This document shows, piece by piece, positions 54,309 through 63,756 of a stretch of DNA of 64,000 nucleotides (position 1 is the stretch's first letter; the number at the start of each line of letters is the position of its first letter). The notes under the pieces were generated by a model that was not told the origin of the DNA, searched no databases, and saw only the letters and a program-made list of their open reading frames with translations. The stretch is from Catellatospora tritici (GTDB taxonomy: Bacteria > Actinomycetota > Actinomycetes > Mycobacteriales > Micromonosporaceae). The stretch spans positions 1-64,000 of the forward strand of contig NZ_JAHRCY010000001.1 in assembly GCF_019083965.1 (NCBI RefSeq), in the 5' to 3' direction. A program made the translations under genes and the position numbers.

Positions 54309-55553
54309 GTGACCGAATATCCGCAGACCGAGCGCACGACCGCCCTGCGGATGCGCGAACGCATGTCGTACGACCGCGAGGCCGCGCACGCGATCCTCGA
54401 CGAGGGCTGGCACTGCTCGCTGGCGTTCGTCCGCGACGGGCTGCCCCAGGTGCTGCCCACCCTGCACGTCCGCCTCGACGACACGCTCTACCTGCACGGC
54501 TCGACCGGCGGCCGGATGGGCCTGGCGGCCCGGGGCGGCCTGCCGGTGGCCGTCACCGTCACCCACCTCGACGGCCTGGTGCTGGCCCGGTCGCAGTTCC
54601 ACCACAGCGCCAACTACCGCTCGGTGATCGCCCACGGCACCGCCACCCTGGTCACCGACGAGCAGGAGAAGCGGCGGGTGCTCACCGCGCTGACCGAGAA
54701 GATCGGCGCCGGCCGGGCCGCGCAGACCCGCGGCCCCAACGACCGCGAGCTGGCGCAGACCGCCGTGCTGGCGCTACCGCTGGTCGAGGTCTCGGTGCGC
54801 AGCCGCACCGGCACGGCCGGCGACGACGACGAGGACCTCGACCTGCCCTACTGGGCCGGGGTGGTGCCGCTGCGGGTCACCGCCGGGCTGCCCGATCCCG
54901 CCCCGGGAGTGCGCGTACCCGTGCCCGACCACCTGCGCCCGGCCGTCTCCCGCTGGCTCACCCCCACCCCGCTGCGCGGCAGGTACGTGCACCTCGAACC
55001 ACTGGACCTCGCCCACACCGACGGCCTGTTCGCCGCGCTCGGCGGCGACGAGCAGGTCTGGGAGCACCTGCCGTCCAGGTGCCCGCACACCCGGGCGCAG
55101 ATGGCCGACGTCATCCGCGGCATCCTGGCCGAGTACGAGGCCGGGCGGCGCGTGCCGTACGCGCAGCGCGACGCCGTCACCGGCGAGCTGTTCGGCACCA
55201 CCTCCCTCTACCCGGAGGAGCGGGTGCGGGCGTTGGAGATCGGCGGCACCATCGTGGCCCGGCCCCGGTGGCGTACGGCGGTCAACACCGAGGCGAAGCT
55301 GCTGCTGCTCACGCACGCGTTCGAGGTGCTCGGGGCGCGGCGGGTCACCTGGCAGACCGACGTGCGCAACCTGCGCTCACGCGCGGCGATCGAGCGGCTG
55401 GGCGCGGTGCCCGAGGGGGTCCTGCGCGGCAACCGCAACCGCAAGGACGGCTCGGCGCGCGACTCGGCGCTGTACAGCATGCTCGCCGCCGAGTGGCCGG
55501 ACGCACAGAAGCAGCTGACCAGCCGACTTCTCCGCGGAGCCGAGACACGGTAA
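54309..55553 (+). CDS. PNPOx-fold flavin protein fused to GNAT acetyltransferase
   Basis: Protein of 414 residues, GTG start. Residues about 10-185 form a pyridoxamine-5'-phosphate-oxidase-like split barrel (RERMSYDREAAHAILDEGWHCSLAFVRDGLPQVLPT) that should bind FMN or haem. Residues about 225-400 form a GNAT domain of the RimJ/RimL type (RYVHLEPLDLAHTDGLFAAL, IERLGAVPEGVLRGNRNRKDG). The second half would acetylate an amine or small molecule. The gene faces the MocR regulator across 49 bp and is followed 9 bp later by a LysE exporter, so a regulated modify-and-export unit is likely (inference). Confidence 0.9.
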   Translation: MTEYPQTERTTALRMRERMSYDREAAHAILDEGWHCSLAFVRDGLPQVLPTLHVRLDDTLYLHGSTGGRMGLAARGGLPVAVTVTHLDGLVLARSQFHHSANYRSVIAHGTATLVTDEQEKRRVLTALTEKIGAGRAAQTRGPNDRELAQTAVLALPLVEVSVRSRTGTAGDDDEDLDLPYWAGVVPLRVTAGLPDPAPGVRVPVPDHLRPAVSRWLTPTPLRGRYVHLEPLDLAHTDGLFAALGGDEQVWEHLPSRCPHTRAQMADVIRGILAEYEAGRRVPYAQRDAVTGELFGTTSLYPEERVRALEIGGTIVARPRWRTAVNTEAKLLLLTHAFEVLGARRVTWQTDVRNLRSRAAIERLGAVPEGVLRGNRNRKDGSARDSALYSMLAAEWPDAQKQLTSRLLRGAETR

Positions 55554-55562
55554 GGATGAGAC

Positions 55563-56213
55563 ATGCTCGGCGTCACTGACATCTGGACCTACGTCCTGGG
55601 CACCGTCGCCATCGTGCTCCTGCCCGGACCCAACTCGCTGTACGTGCTGTCCACGGCCGCGTCCCGTGGCGTACGCCAGGGCTACCGGGCCGCCTTCGGC
55701 GTGTTCGCCGGGGACAGCGTGCTCATGTTCGCCTCGGCGGCGGGCGTCGCGTCGCTGCTGCGCACGTACCCGCCGGTCTTCCTCGTGATCAAGTACGCGG
55801 GCGCGGCGTACCTGGGCTATCTCGGGGTGCGGATGGTCGCCGCCGCGGTCACCCGGTGGCGCTCGCGCGGCGAAGTCGCCGAGGCGGTCCCGGTCACCGA
55901 ACCGGACACGACCAACCCGTTCCGCAAGGCGTTCACGATCAGCCTGATGAACCCGAAGGCGATCCTGTTCTTCGTCTCCTTCTTCATCCAGTTCGTCGAC
56001 CCCGGGTACGCCTACCCCGCGGTCACGTTCCTGCTGCTGGCGACGATCGCGCAGCTGTTCAGCGCGGCGTACCTCAGTGTGCTGATCTTCAGCGGCAACC
56101 GGCTGGCCCAGGCGTTCCGCCGTCGTCGTCGCCTGGCCGCCGCGGGCAGCACCACCATCGGCGCCCTCTTCCTCGGCTTCGGCCTGAAGCTCGCCACCGC
56201 CTCCCTGAACTGA
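55563..56213 (+). CDS. LysE-family amino-acid/metabolite exporter
   Basis: Protein of 216 residues with about six membrane helices. The opening LLPGPNSLYVLSTAASRGVRQGYRAAFGVFAGD is the LysE/RhtB signature, and NPKAILFFVSFFIQFVDP is the second. It starts 9 bp after the PNPOx-GNAT stop, with AAGGATGAG upstream, so they are co-transcribed. It probably exports an amino acid or the product of the upstream acetyltransferase. Confidence 0.92.
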   Translation: MLGVTDIWTYVLGTVAIVLLPGPNSLYVLSTAASRGVRQGYRAAFGVFAGDSVLMFASAAGVASLLRTYPPVFLVIKYAGAAYLGYLGVRMVAAAVTRWRSRGEVAEAVPVTEPDTTNPFRKAFTISLMNPKAILFFVSFFIQFVDPGYAYPAVTFLLLATIAQLFSAAYLSVLIFSGNRLAQAFRRRRRLAAAGSTTIGALFLGFGLKLATASLN

Positions 56214-56272
56214 CCTCCGACCGCCCCCGCGCCGCTCACTCGAACCCTGAGCGATCACATGGGCGGACTGAT

Positions 56273-56338
56273 CGTGCAGTTTCAGGGAAAGTGCTGGAAT
56301 CTTGGGTCGCGTTCGTGCAGTTTCCCTGAAACTGCACG
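56273..56338. repeat. Palindromic repeat, TTTCGGGGAAA family, copy 5 (variant core)
   Basis: 25-base arms (56273-56297 and 56314-56338) agree at 22 positions. The core is TTTCAGGGAAA in one arm and the matching TTTCCCTGAAA in the other, so the variant base is compensated. It lies between the LysE stop and the end of the convergent hypothetical gene. Confidence 0.82.
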
Positions 56339-56411
56339 AACGGACGGCCCACGCTTCGTCTCGCGGCACCCCCGCGACCGGCCGTCGCATACGGGTGGGG
56401 CGCGCTGGCGA

Positions 56412-56747
56412 TCAGCTCAGGGCTGGTTCCGGGATGAGCAGGTCGAGGCGGCCGAGGTCGCGGATGATGTCGTTGACGACCCAGACGTCCACATGGGCCG
56501 GTCGGGCATGGCGGGCGTCGCGCCCGCGCGTCACCACATAGTGCACGGCGGCGCGCACCCGGGCGCGGTCGACGGCGCTGGCGCGTACGGTTTCGCGGAT
56601 CAGTTGGCGCAGATGCGCCGCGATGCGCTCGAAGAGGGCGATCTCGTGGCTGGGCTGGGGCTCTCCGGCCTGCAGCCGGGCCAGGTGGCCGTCGAGCTGC
56701 CGCAGCAGCACGTCCGATTCGTGACGAAAGCTCCGTCGCTCGACCAT
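56412..56747 (-). CDS. Hypothetical helical protein
   Basis: Protein of 111 residues, ATG start (MVERRSFRHESDVLLRQLDGHLARL). It is predicted to be mostly helical, rich in Arg, Ala and Leu, with paired segments ALFERIAAHLRQLIRETVRAS and VDVWVVNDIIRDLGRLDLLIPEPALS. No signal, membrane segment or cysteines. AGGTAGGG lies upstream of the ATG. Divergent from lhr across about 210 bp. I do not recognise the family; frame and composition make it a probable real gene. Confidence 0.6.
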   Translation of the reverse strand: MVERRSFRHESDVLLRQLDGHLARLQAGEPQPSHEIALFERIAAHLRQLIRETVRASAVDRARVRAAVHYVVTRGRDARHARPAHVDVWVVNDIIRDLGRLDLLIPEPALS

Positions 56748-56955
56748 TGCGTCCCTACCTCTCGCGACGTATTCGTTGCGCTACTTACCGTGAGCAAGAC
56801 GGTACGTGATTCGGACTACTCCGGGCAACCCCGGCAAGCACTCTGTCTCACTCGACAGGTGCTACCCATTAGAACCCAGCCGTACACCCGAATCTTCCAT
56901 CGTCCGTTCGGATGATGTCGGCGGTTGTCGTACCGGGCAGGCAGGATGGTCGGTG

Positions 56956-59900
56956 ATGAAGCAGCAGCCTGGCGATTCCGTTCGCACCGCCGCCCTCGAC
57001 CCGAACTTCGGCCCGGCCACCCGGGCCTGGTTCGACGCGGCCTTCGCGGCTCCCACCGCCGCCCAGGCGGGCGCCTGGCGCTCGATCAGTGCCGGAGATC
57101 ACACCCTGGTGGTGGCGCCGACCGGCTCGGGCAAGACCCTGGCCGCGTTCCTGTGGGCGATCGACCGGCTGGCGCACGAGTCCGTGCCCGAGGATCCGGC
57201 CAAGCGCTGCCGGGTGCTGTACATCAGTCCGCTCAAGGCGCTGGCCGTCGACGTCGAGCGCAACCTGCGCACGCCGCTGACCGGCATCCGGCAGGCGGCC
57301 GACCGGCTGCGGCTGACCGAGCCCGAGATCACCGTGGGCATGCGTACCGGCGACACGCCCGCCGAGGAGCGCCGCGCCTTCACCCGCCGCCCGCCCGACA
57401 TCCTGATCACCACGCCCGAGTCGCTGTTCCTGCTGCTCACCTCGGCCGCGCGCGAGTCGCTGCGCGGCATCGAGACCGTGATCATCGACGAGGTGCACGC
57501 GGTCACCGGCACCAAGCGGGGCGCCCACCTGGCCCTGTCGCTGGAGCGGCTGGACGCGTTGCTGCCCAAGCCCGCACAGCGCATCGGGTTGTCCGCGACG
57601 GTGGAGCCGGTCGAGTCGGCGGCCCGGTTCCTGGGCGGGGCCGCGCCGGTGCACGTGGTGCAGCCGCGCACCGAGAAGACCATCGAGGTCACCGTCGAGG
57701 TGCCGGTCGAGGACATGACCGCACTCGACGAGGGCGAGCCCGACGACGAGGGCCCGCGCCGCTCGTCGATCTGGCCCGCCGTCGAGGAGCGGGTGTTCGA
57801 GCTGATCCGCGCGCACCGCTCCACCATCGTCTTCACCAACTCCCGCCGCGGTGCCGAGCGTCTGTGCGCGCGCCTCAACGAGTTGGCGGCCGAGGCGGTG
57901 GTCCAGCCGGTGCCGCCGCCCGCGCAGATCATGGCCCAGTCCGGCACCGGGTACGGTGCGGCGCCGCTGATCGCCCGCGCCCACCACGGCTCGGTGTCCA
58001 AAGAGGAGCGCAAACAGATCGAGGACGAGCTGAAGTCCGGTCGGCTGCCCGCGGTGGTGGCGACGTCCAGTCTGGAGCTCGGCATCGACATGGGCGCGGT
58101 CGACCTGGTGGTGCAGGTCGGCGCCCCACCCAGCGTGGCGGCCGGGCTGCAGCGCGTCGGCCGGGCCGGGCACCAGGTCGGCGCGGTCTCACGTGGCGTG
58201 GTGTTCCCGGTGCACCGCGGTGACCTGCTGTCCTGCGCGGTGGTGTCGCTGCGGATGACCGCCGGGAAGCTGGAGCCGCTGGACTTCCCGCACAGTCCGC
58301 TGGATGTGCTGGCCCAGCACATCGTGGCGATGACCTCGATGGACGACTGGACCGTGGCCGACCTGGCCCAGCTCGTACGCCGATCGGCGCCGTTCGCGGC
58401 GCTGCCCGAGTCGGCGCTGCACGCGGTGCTGGACATGCTGGCCGGGCGGTACCCGTCGACGGCCTTCGCCGAGCTACGCCCGCGCATCGTCTGGGACCGG
58501 GCCGCCGACCGGCTCACCGGCCGCCCCGGCAACCAGCGTTTGGCCGTCACGTCGGGTGGCACCATCCCCGACCGGGGTCTGTTCGGCGTGTTCCTGGCCG
58601 GTTCGGAGAAGGCCAGCCGGGTCGGCGAGCTGGACGAGGAGATGGTGTACGAGTCGCGCGTCGGCGACGTCTTCGCGCTGGGCACCAGCTCGTGGCGCAT
58701 CGAGGACATCACCCCGGACCGGGTGCTGGTCTCCCCCGCCCCGGGCCAGCCCGCGCGGCTGCCGTTCTGGAAGGGCGACCAGGCCGGACGGCCGGTGGCC
58801 CTGGGCCGGGCGCTGGGTGCCTACCTGCGCAAGCAGACCGAGTCGGACGTGGACAATCTCGATCCGGCCGCGCGCCGGAATCTGGCGGCGTACCTGGACG
58901 AGCAACGTCAGGCCACCCGGCATCTGCCGGACGACCGGACGGTGCTGGTCGAGCGGTTCCGGGACGAGCTGGGCGACTGGCGGATCGTGCTGCACTGCGT
59001 GCTCGGCGCCCCCGTCAACGCCCCGTGGGCGCTGGCGATCGGGCAGCGCCTGCGCGAGCGATACGGCGTGGACGCGCAGGTGCACGCGGCCGACGACGGC
59101 ATCGTGATCCGGCTGCCGGAGACGGCCGAGGAGCCGCCCGGCGCCGACACGTTCGCCTTCGACCCCGACGAGATCGAGCCGATGGTGGCCGACGCGGTCG
59201 GCACGTCGGCGCTGTTCGCGTCCCGGTTCCGCGAGTGCGCGGCGCGGTCGCTGCTGCTGCCCCGCCGTGACCCGGGCCGCCGCCAACCGCTGTGGCAGCA
59301 GCGCCAGCGCGCCGCGCAGCTGCTGGACGTGGCGCGGGAGTTCCCGGACTTCCCGGTGACCCTGGAGGCGGCGCGCGAGTGCCTGCGCGACGTGTTCGAC
59401 CTGCCGTCGCTGACCGGGCTGATGCGCGAGATCGCCGGGCGCAAGATCCGCATGGTCGAGGTGGCCACGCCACAGCCGTCGCCGTTCGCGCGCTCGCTGC
59501 TGTTCGGCTACGTCGGCGCGTTCCTGTACGGCGAGGACGCGCCCTTGGCCGAACGGCGCGCCGCCGCGCTGGCCCTGGACCCGACCCTGCTCAGCGAGCT
59601 GCTGGGCCGGGTCGAGCTGCGCGAACTGCTGGACCCGGCCGTCATCGAGGCCACCGCCGCGCACCTGCGCTGGACCGACCGGCGGGTGCGTGACGCCGAG
59701 GACACCGTCGAGATGCTGCGCCGCCTCGGTGATCTCAGCCTCGACGAGCTGGTCGAGCGGGGCGTGGACCCCGGCTGGCTGACCGAGCTGGCCCGTGCCG
59801 TGCGGGTGCTGGCCATCCGGGTGGCCGGGCAGGAGCGTTGGATCGTCGCCGAGGACGCCGGGCGCTACCGCGACGCGCTCGGGGTGGCGCTGCCGCCGGG

Positions 59901-61431
59901 GCTGCCCGCCGCGTATACGGCGCAGGTCACCGATCCGCTGCCCGACCTGATCGGACGGTTCGCCCGGACCAGCGGCCCGTTCCGCGCCGACGACTGCGCG
60001 CGCCGGTTCGGGCTGGGCGTGGCCGTGGTCGAGCACACGCTGCGGCGCCTGTCGGCTTCGGGGCGGTTGGTGTCCGGGGAGTTCACGGCCGCCTCCGACG
60101 GCGGGTTCGTGGAGTGGTGCGACGCGGAGGTGCTGCGTACGCTGCGCCGCCGCAGTCTGGCCGCGCTGCGCAAGGAGATCGAGCCGGTGCCGCCCGCGGT
60201 CCTCGGCCGCTTCTTGCCGGTATGGCAGCAGATCGGCCGCCGGTCCACCGGCATCGACGCCGTCGCCGCCGCGATCGACCAGATCCAGGGCGTGCCCGTG
60301 CCCGCCTCCGCCCTCGAACGCCTGGTCCTGCCGCAGCGCGTCGCCGACTACACCCCGGCGTACCTGGACGAGTTGTGCGCCACCGGCGAGGTGGTGTGGG
60401 CCGGGGCGGGGGCCATCGGCGGCAACGACGGCTGGGTCACGCTGGCCTTCGCCGAGGCGGCGCCGCTGCTGCTCCCACCGCCGCTGGACATCGCCCGCAC
60501 CGAGCTGCACGAGTCGCTGCTGGCCGCGCTCGGCGAGGGCGCGCTGTTCTTCCGTCAGCTCGCCGACCGGGTCGACGGCGTCGACACCGACGAACTGCTG
60601 GCCGCCCTGTGGGACCTGGTCTGGGCCGGGCTGGTCGGCAACGACACCCTGGCCCCGGTGCGGGCCCTGGTCGCGGGGGGCCACGGCGCGCACCGGGCCA
60701 GACCGGCCCCGGCACGGGCCCGCTACCGGCGGCCCAGCCTCACCGGCGGGCGGTCACTGGCCTCGGCGCGGGCGACCTCGCCCACGGCGGCCGGGCGCTG
60801 GCACGCGCTGGCCCCGCGCGAGACCGACGCCACCGCCTGCGCGGCGGCACTGGCTGACGTGCTGCTGGAGCGGCACGGGGTGGTGACCCGGGGGGCGGTG
60901 GCGGCCGAGGGGCGGCCGGGCGGGTTCGCGGCGGTGTATCCGGTGCTGGCGGCGCTGGAGGAGCGCGGCGCGGCCCGGCGCGGGTACTTCGTGGAGGGCC
61001 TGGGGGCGGCGCAGTTCGCGCTGCCGGGGGCGGTGGACCGGCTGCGGTCGTACACGGACAACGAGAGCTCGCGGGCCCTGGTGCTGGCCTCGACCGACCC
61101 GGCCAACCCCTACGGCGCCGCGCTGCCCTGGCCCGCCACCGGCGAGGGCCACCGGCCCGGCCGCAAGGCCGGGGCGCTGGTCGTCCTCGTCGCCGGCGAG
61201 CTCGTCCTGTACGTCGAGCGCGGTGGCCGCACCCTGCTCACCTTCGGCTCCGACGACACCGCCAAGGGGCTGGCCGCCACGGCGCTGGCCGAGGCCGTCG
61301 GCGCGGGCGCGCTCGGCCCCCTGACGGTGGAACGGGCCGACGGCGAGTCGATCACCGACAGCCCGCTCGGCGCGGCGCTGGCGGCGGCCGGGTTCCGGAT
61401 GACCCCGCGCGGCCTGCGGATACGCGGCTGA
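56956..61431 (+). CDS. lhr: Lhr-type ATP-dependent DNA helicase
   Basis: Protein of 1491 residues, the full length of the long Lhr class. The ATG (MKQQPGDSVRTAALDPNF) is chosen; the open frame begins at 56806 but reads through promoter-like sequence. Superfamily-2 motifs: Walker A APTGSGKT (54-61), DEVH box (178-181), TPES, STIVFTNSRRGAERL, VATSSLELGIDMG and RVGRAGH. A winged helix and the large Lhr C-terminal region follow, to the end RMTPRGLRIRG. In mycobacteria Lhr unwinds DNA:RNA hybrids in repair (known). The gene is probably monocistronic. It is the longest gene in the window. Confidence 0.96.
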   Translation: MKQQPGDSVRTAALDPNFGPATRAWFDAAFAAPTAAQAGAWRSISAGDHTLVVAPTGSGKTLAAFLWAIDRLAHESVPEDPAKRCRVLYISPLKALAVDVERNLRTPLTGIRQAADRLRLTEPEITVGMRTGDTPAEERRAFTRRPPDILITTPESLFLLLTSAARESLRGIETVIIDEVHAVTGTKRGAHLALSLERLDALLPKPAQRIGLSATVEPVESAARFLGGAAPVHVVQPRTEKTIEVTVEVPVEDMTALDEGEPDDEGPRRSSIWPAVEERVFELIRAHRSTIVFTNSRRGAERLCARLNELAAEAVVQPVPPPAQIMAQSGTGYGAAPLIARAHHGSVSKEERKQIEDELKSGRLPAVVATSSLELGIDMGAVDLVVQVGAPPSVAAGLQRVGRAGHQVGAVSRGVVFPVHRGDLLSCAVVSLRMTAGKLEPLDFPHSPLDVLAQHIVAMTSMDDWTVADLAQLVRRSAPFAALPESALHAVLDMLAGRYPSTAFAELRPRIVWDRAADRLTGRPGNQRLAVTSGGTIPDRGLFGVFLAGSEKASRVGELDEEMVYESRVGDVFALGTSSWRIEDITPDRVLVSPAPGQPARLPFWKGDQAGRPVALGRALGAYLRKQTESDVDNLDPAARRNLAAYLDEQRQATRHLPDDRTVLVERFRDELGDWRIVLHCVLGAPVNAPWALAIGQRLRERYGVDAQVHAADDGIVIRLPETAEEPPGADTFAFDPDEIEPMVADAVGTSALFASRFRECAARSLLLPRRDPGRRQPLWQQRQRAAQLLDVAREFPDFPVTLEAARECLRDVFDLPSLTGLMREIAGRKIRMVEVATPQPSPFARSLLFGYVGAFLYGEDAPLAERRAAALALDPTLLSELLGRVELRELLDPAVIEATAAHLRWTDRRVRDAEDTVEMLRRLGDLSLDELVERGVDPGWLTELARAVRVLAIRVAGQERWIVAEDAGRYRDALGVALPPGLPAAYTAQVTDPLPDLIGRFARTSGPFRADDCARRFGLGVAVVEHTLRRLSASGRLVSGEFTAASDGGFVEWCDAEVLRTLRRRSLAALRKEIEPVPPAVLGRFLPVWQQIGRRSTGIDAVAAAIDQIQGVPVPASALERLVLPQRVADYTPAYLDELCATGEVVWAGAGAIGGNDGWVTLAFAEAAPLLLPPPLDIARTELHESLLAALGEGALFFRQLADRVDGVDTDELLAALWDLVWAGLVGNDTLAPVRALVAGGHGAHRARPAPARARYRRPSLTGGRSLASARATSPTAAGRWHALAPRETDATACAAALADVLLERHGVVTRGAVAAEGRPGGFAAVYPVLAALEERGAARRGYFVEGLGAAQFALPGAVDRLRSYTDNESSRALVLASTDPANPYGAALPWPATGEGHRPGRKAGALVVLVAGELVLYVERGGRTLLTFGSDDTAKGLAATALAEAVGAGALGPLTVERADGESITDSPLGAALAAAGFRMTPRGLRIRG

Positions 61432-61540
61432 CCCTGACTTCTCCAGGGCGGCGGCAGGGGAAACGGTCAGGGAAACACCGGGGAACGGCGGTCGGCTCAG
61501 GCCTGGCGGGTCGGGGCCGTGCGGTGGCATGCTGCGGTTC

Positions 61541-62719
61541 ATGACCAGCGCCCCACCCGCCCGACGAGACACCTATGTGGACTTCCTGCGGGCGTTGAGC
61601 CTCATCGTGGTCGTGGTGTGGCACTGGGCCTTCACCATCCTCGACTGGCGCGCGGACGGGCCGCACGCGACCAGCCCGCTCGGCTTCACCCGAGGATTGT
61701 GGCTGGCCACCTGGCTGTTCCAGGTCATGCCGCTGTTCTTCTTCATCGGCGGCTACGTGCACCTGCGCAGCTGGGAACGGGCCCAGACGCGGGGCGTGAG
61801 CATGGGCGCGTTCGTGTGGCGGCGAGTACGGCAGCTGACCATCCCGGCCGGGATCGTGCTGCTGGTATGGATCGGGCTGGGTTCGCTGATCGGGACGTAC
61901 TTCAACCTCACCGGCGTCGGCCGGGCGGTGAAGCTGGTGGTCAGCCCGCTGTGGTTCCTGGCCGTGTACCTGATGCTGATCGCGCTGCTGCCGATCGGCC
62001 TGTGGCTGCACCGCAAGGCGGGCCTGCTCGCCCTGGTATGGCTGGCCGGAGCGGCGATGGTCGTGGACGTGCTGCGGTTCGACCGGGGCCTGGAGGACAT
62101 CGGCTGGCTCAACATGGTGCTGGTCTGGGGCCTGTGCCACCAGGCGGGCTTCTTCTACCAGAACGTCGTCGACTCGCCCCGCCGCAACGACTGGGCGCTG
62201 CTGTGGCTGGGCCTGTTCGGCCTCACCGGCCTGGTCGGCTCCGGGCTGTACCCGGGCTCGATGGTCGGCGTACCCGGCGAGCGCTTCTCGAACATGGCCC
62301 CGCCGACCTTCGTCATCGTGGCGCTGCTCATCTTCCAGATCGGATTCGTGGAGCTGCTGCGGCCGCGCATGCAGATCCTGCTGCAGCGTCCCCGCTGGAA
62401 ACGCGCCAACGAACTGATCAACGAATTCTCGCTGCCGCTGTACCTGGTGCACACCACCGGAATGGCGCTGTTCCTGTTCCTGACCTGGGTGCTGTTCGCC
62501 TTCGACATGGACAAACCGGCCGATGTGGACCTGGGCTGGTGGCTCACCCGCCCATTGGCCATCATCGGCCCGCTGATCTGCACCGTGCCGGTGCTGCTGC
62601 TCTTCCGTCGCCTGCAACGCGGGCACTTCAGGTCGTCGACACAGGTCACCGTGCCCGCCCAGGCCGGACCGGCCTCGATCGACACTCCGCGGGAGATCGG
62701 GACGCCCGGCAGGCCGTGA
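61541..62719 (+). CDS. Acyltransferase-3 family membrane protein
   Basis: Protein of 392 residues with about ten membrane helices. The opening RRDTYVDFLRALSLIVVVVWHW carries the conserved Arg and His of the acyltransferase-3 family, and FFFIGGYV fits the second conserved block. The C-terminal 30 residues are soluble. An ATG four codons upstream (61529) is equally possible; neither has a strong ribosome site. Members O-acylate sugars, lipids or antibiotics at the membrane. It follows lhr by 109 bp and could share a transcript, but no evidence decides this. Confidence 0.87.
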   Translation: MTSAPPARRDTYVDFLRALSLIVVVVWHWAFTILDWRADGPHATSPLGFTRGLWLATWLFQVMPLFFFIGGYVHLRSWERAQTRGVSMGAFVWRRVRQLTIPAGIVLLVWIGLGSLIGTYFNLTGVGRAVKLVVSPLWFLAVYLMLIALLPIGLWLHRKAGLLALVWLAGAAMVVDVLRFDRGLEDIGWLNMVLVWGLCHQAGFFYQNVVDSPRRNDWALLWLGLFGLTGLVGSGLYPGSMVGVPGERFSNMAPPTFVIVALLIFQIGFVELLRPRMQILLQRPRWKRANELINEFSLPLYLVHTTGMALFLFLTWVLFAFDMDKPADVDLGWWLTRPLAIIGPLICTVPVLLLFRRLQRGHFRSSTQVTVPAQAGPASIDTPREIGTPGRP

Positions 62720-62741
62720 CAGCGGCGTTAAGTTGATGGGT

Positions 62742-63521
62742 ATGGCCGGATACGACTGGATTTCGTTCACCACCGACTACGGGCTGTCGGACGGGTTCGT
62801 GGCGTCCTGCCACGGCATGATCGCCCGAACCGCGCCACAGCTTCGCGTCATCGACGTCAGCCACCAGATCCCGCCCGGCGACGTCACCCGAGGCGCCGCC
62901 GTGCTGGCCCAGACCGTGCCCTACCTGCCCCCGTCGGTGCACCTGGCCGTCGTCGACCCCGGCGTCGGCACCGTACGCCGCGCCGTCGTTCTGCAGACCC
63001 CGAACGGCCTGCTCGTCGGCCCCGACAACGGACTGCTCGGCTGGGCCGCCCAGGCCCTCGGCGGGATCGAGCGGGCGGTCGAACTGGCCAGCACCGACTG
63101 GTTCGCCCCCACCGTCTCGCGCACCTTCCACGGCCGCGACGTGTTCGCCCCGGCCACCGCCCGGCTCGCGCTCGGTGCCGACCTGGGCGAGGCCGGGCCC
63201 GACCTGGCCGCCGACAGCCTGGTGCGGCTGCCCGACCCGGTGATCGCGCTGGGCGACGGCTGGCTGGAAGCCGAGGTGCTGACCGTGGACCGGTTCGGCA
63301 ACGTGCAGCTCGCGGCGTCCGGCGAGGCGCTGGCGGCACTGCCGGACCGGCTGACCGTGGGCGGCTGCCGCGCCGTACGCGGCACCACCTTCGCCGACGT
63401 GCCCTCCGGCGGGCTGGTCGTCTTCGCGGACTCGGCCGACCGCATCGCCATCGCCGTCAACGGTGGCCGGGCCGCGGTCATGCTCGCCGTCAACCCCGGC
63501 GACATCGTCCGCATCTCCTGA
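62742..63521 (+). CDS. SAM hydroxide adenosyltransferase (DUF62 family)
   Basis: Protein of 259 residues. WISFTTDYGLSDGFVASCHG, IDVSHQIPPGDV, LAVVDPGVGT, LVGPDNGLL and TFHGRDVFAPATARLA are the family's conserved blocks. These enzymes split S-adenosylmethionine into adenosine and methionine using water; relatives with altered loops are fluorinases or chlorinases. The presumed catalytic Asp is in TTDYG. No fluorinase-type insertion was noticed. Starts at 62733 and 62736 are alternatives; 62742 (MAGYDW) fits the family start best but has a weak ribosome site. Confidence 0.92.
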   Translation: MAGYDWISFTTDYGLSDGFVASCHGMIARTAPQLRVIDVSHQIPPGDVTRGAAVLAQTVPYLPPSVHLAVVDPGVGTVRRAVVLQTPNGLLVGPDNGLLGWAAQALGGIERAVELASTDWFAPTVSRTFHGRDVFAPATARLALGADLGEAGPDLAADSLVRLPDPVIALGDGWLEAEVLTVDRFGNVQLAASGEALAALPDRLTVGGCRAVRGTTFADVPSGGLVVFADSADRIAIAVNGGRAAVMLAVNPGDIVRIS

Positions 63522-63573
63522 CCGCGCCCAGCGCGGCGCGCCCGCCCAGCGCCGCGCGCCCGCGTCGCGTGAG

Positions 63574-63639
63574 GCTGCAGTTTCGGGGAAAGTGCGCGAA
63601 TTCGCCCCATGATTCCAGCACTTTCCCCGAAAGTGCGGC
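63574..63639. repeat. Palindromic repeat, TTTCGGGGAAA family, copy 6
   Basis: Arms of about 29 bases (63574-63602 and 63611-63639) with several mismatches and the core TTTCGGGGAAA/TTTCCCCGAAA intact. It starts 53 bp after the SAM hydroxide adenosyltransferase stop and may end its transcript. Confidence 0.83.
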
Positions 63640-63692
63640 AATGAGGGAGCCCTCACACGCGGACTCGCGCGGAGGGCTCGGGTTGAGCGGTG

Positions 63693-63719
63693 TCGCCCGG
63701 CCACGTACGGGCCGGGCGA
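63693..63719. terminator. Terminator hairpin near the right end
   Basis: Arms TCGCCCGGCC and GGCCGGGCGA (10 bp, perfect) around a 7-base loop ACGTACG. It lies 37 bp beyond the end of the minus-strand partial gene and supports that gene being real. Confidence 0.7.
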
Positions 63720-63756
63720 TGGGCAGGGTCGGGCCTACGAAGGTGCCCGGCCCAGG

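Noticed and set aside
62742..63521. Fluorinase or chlorinase identity for the DUF62 protein
   Set aside because: No fluorinase-type insertion was noticed by eye, and the sequence reads as an ordinary SAM hydroxide adenosyltransferase.
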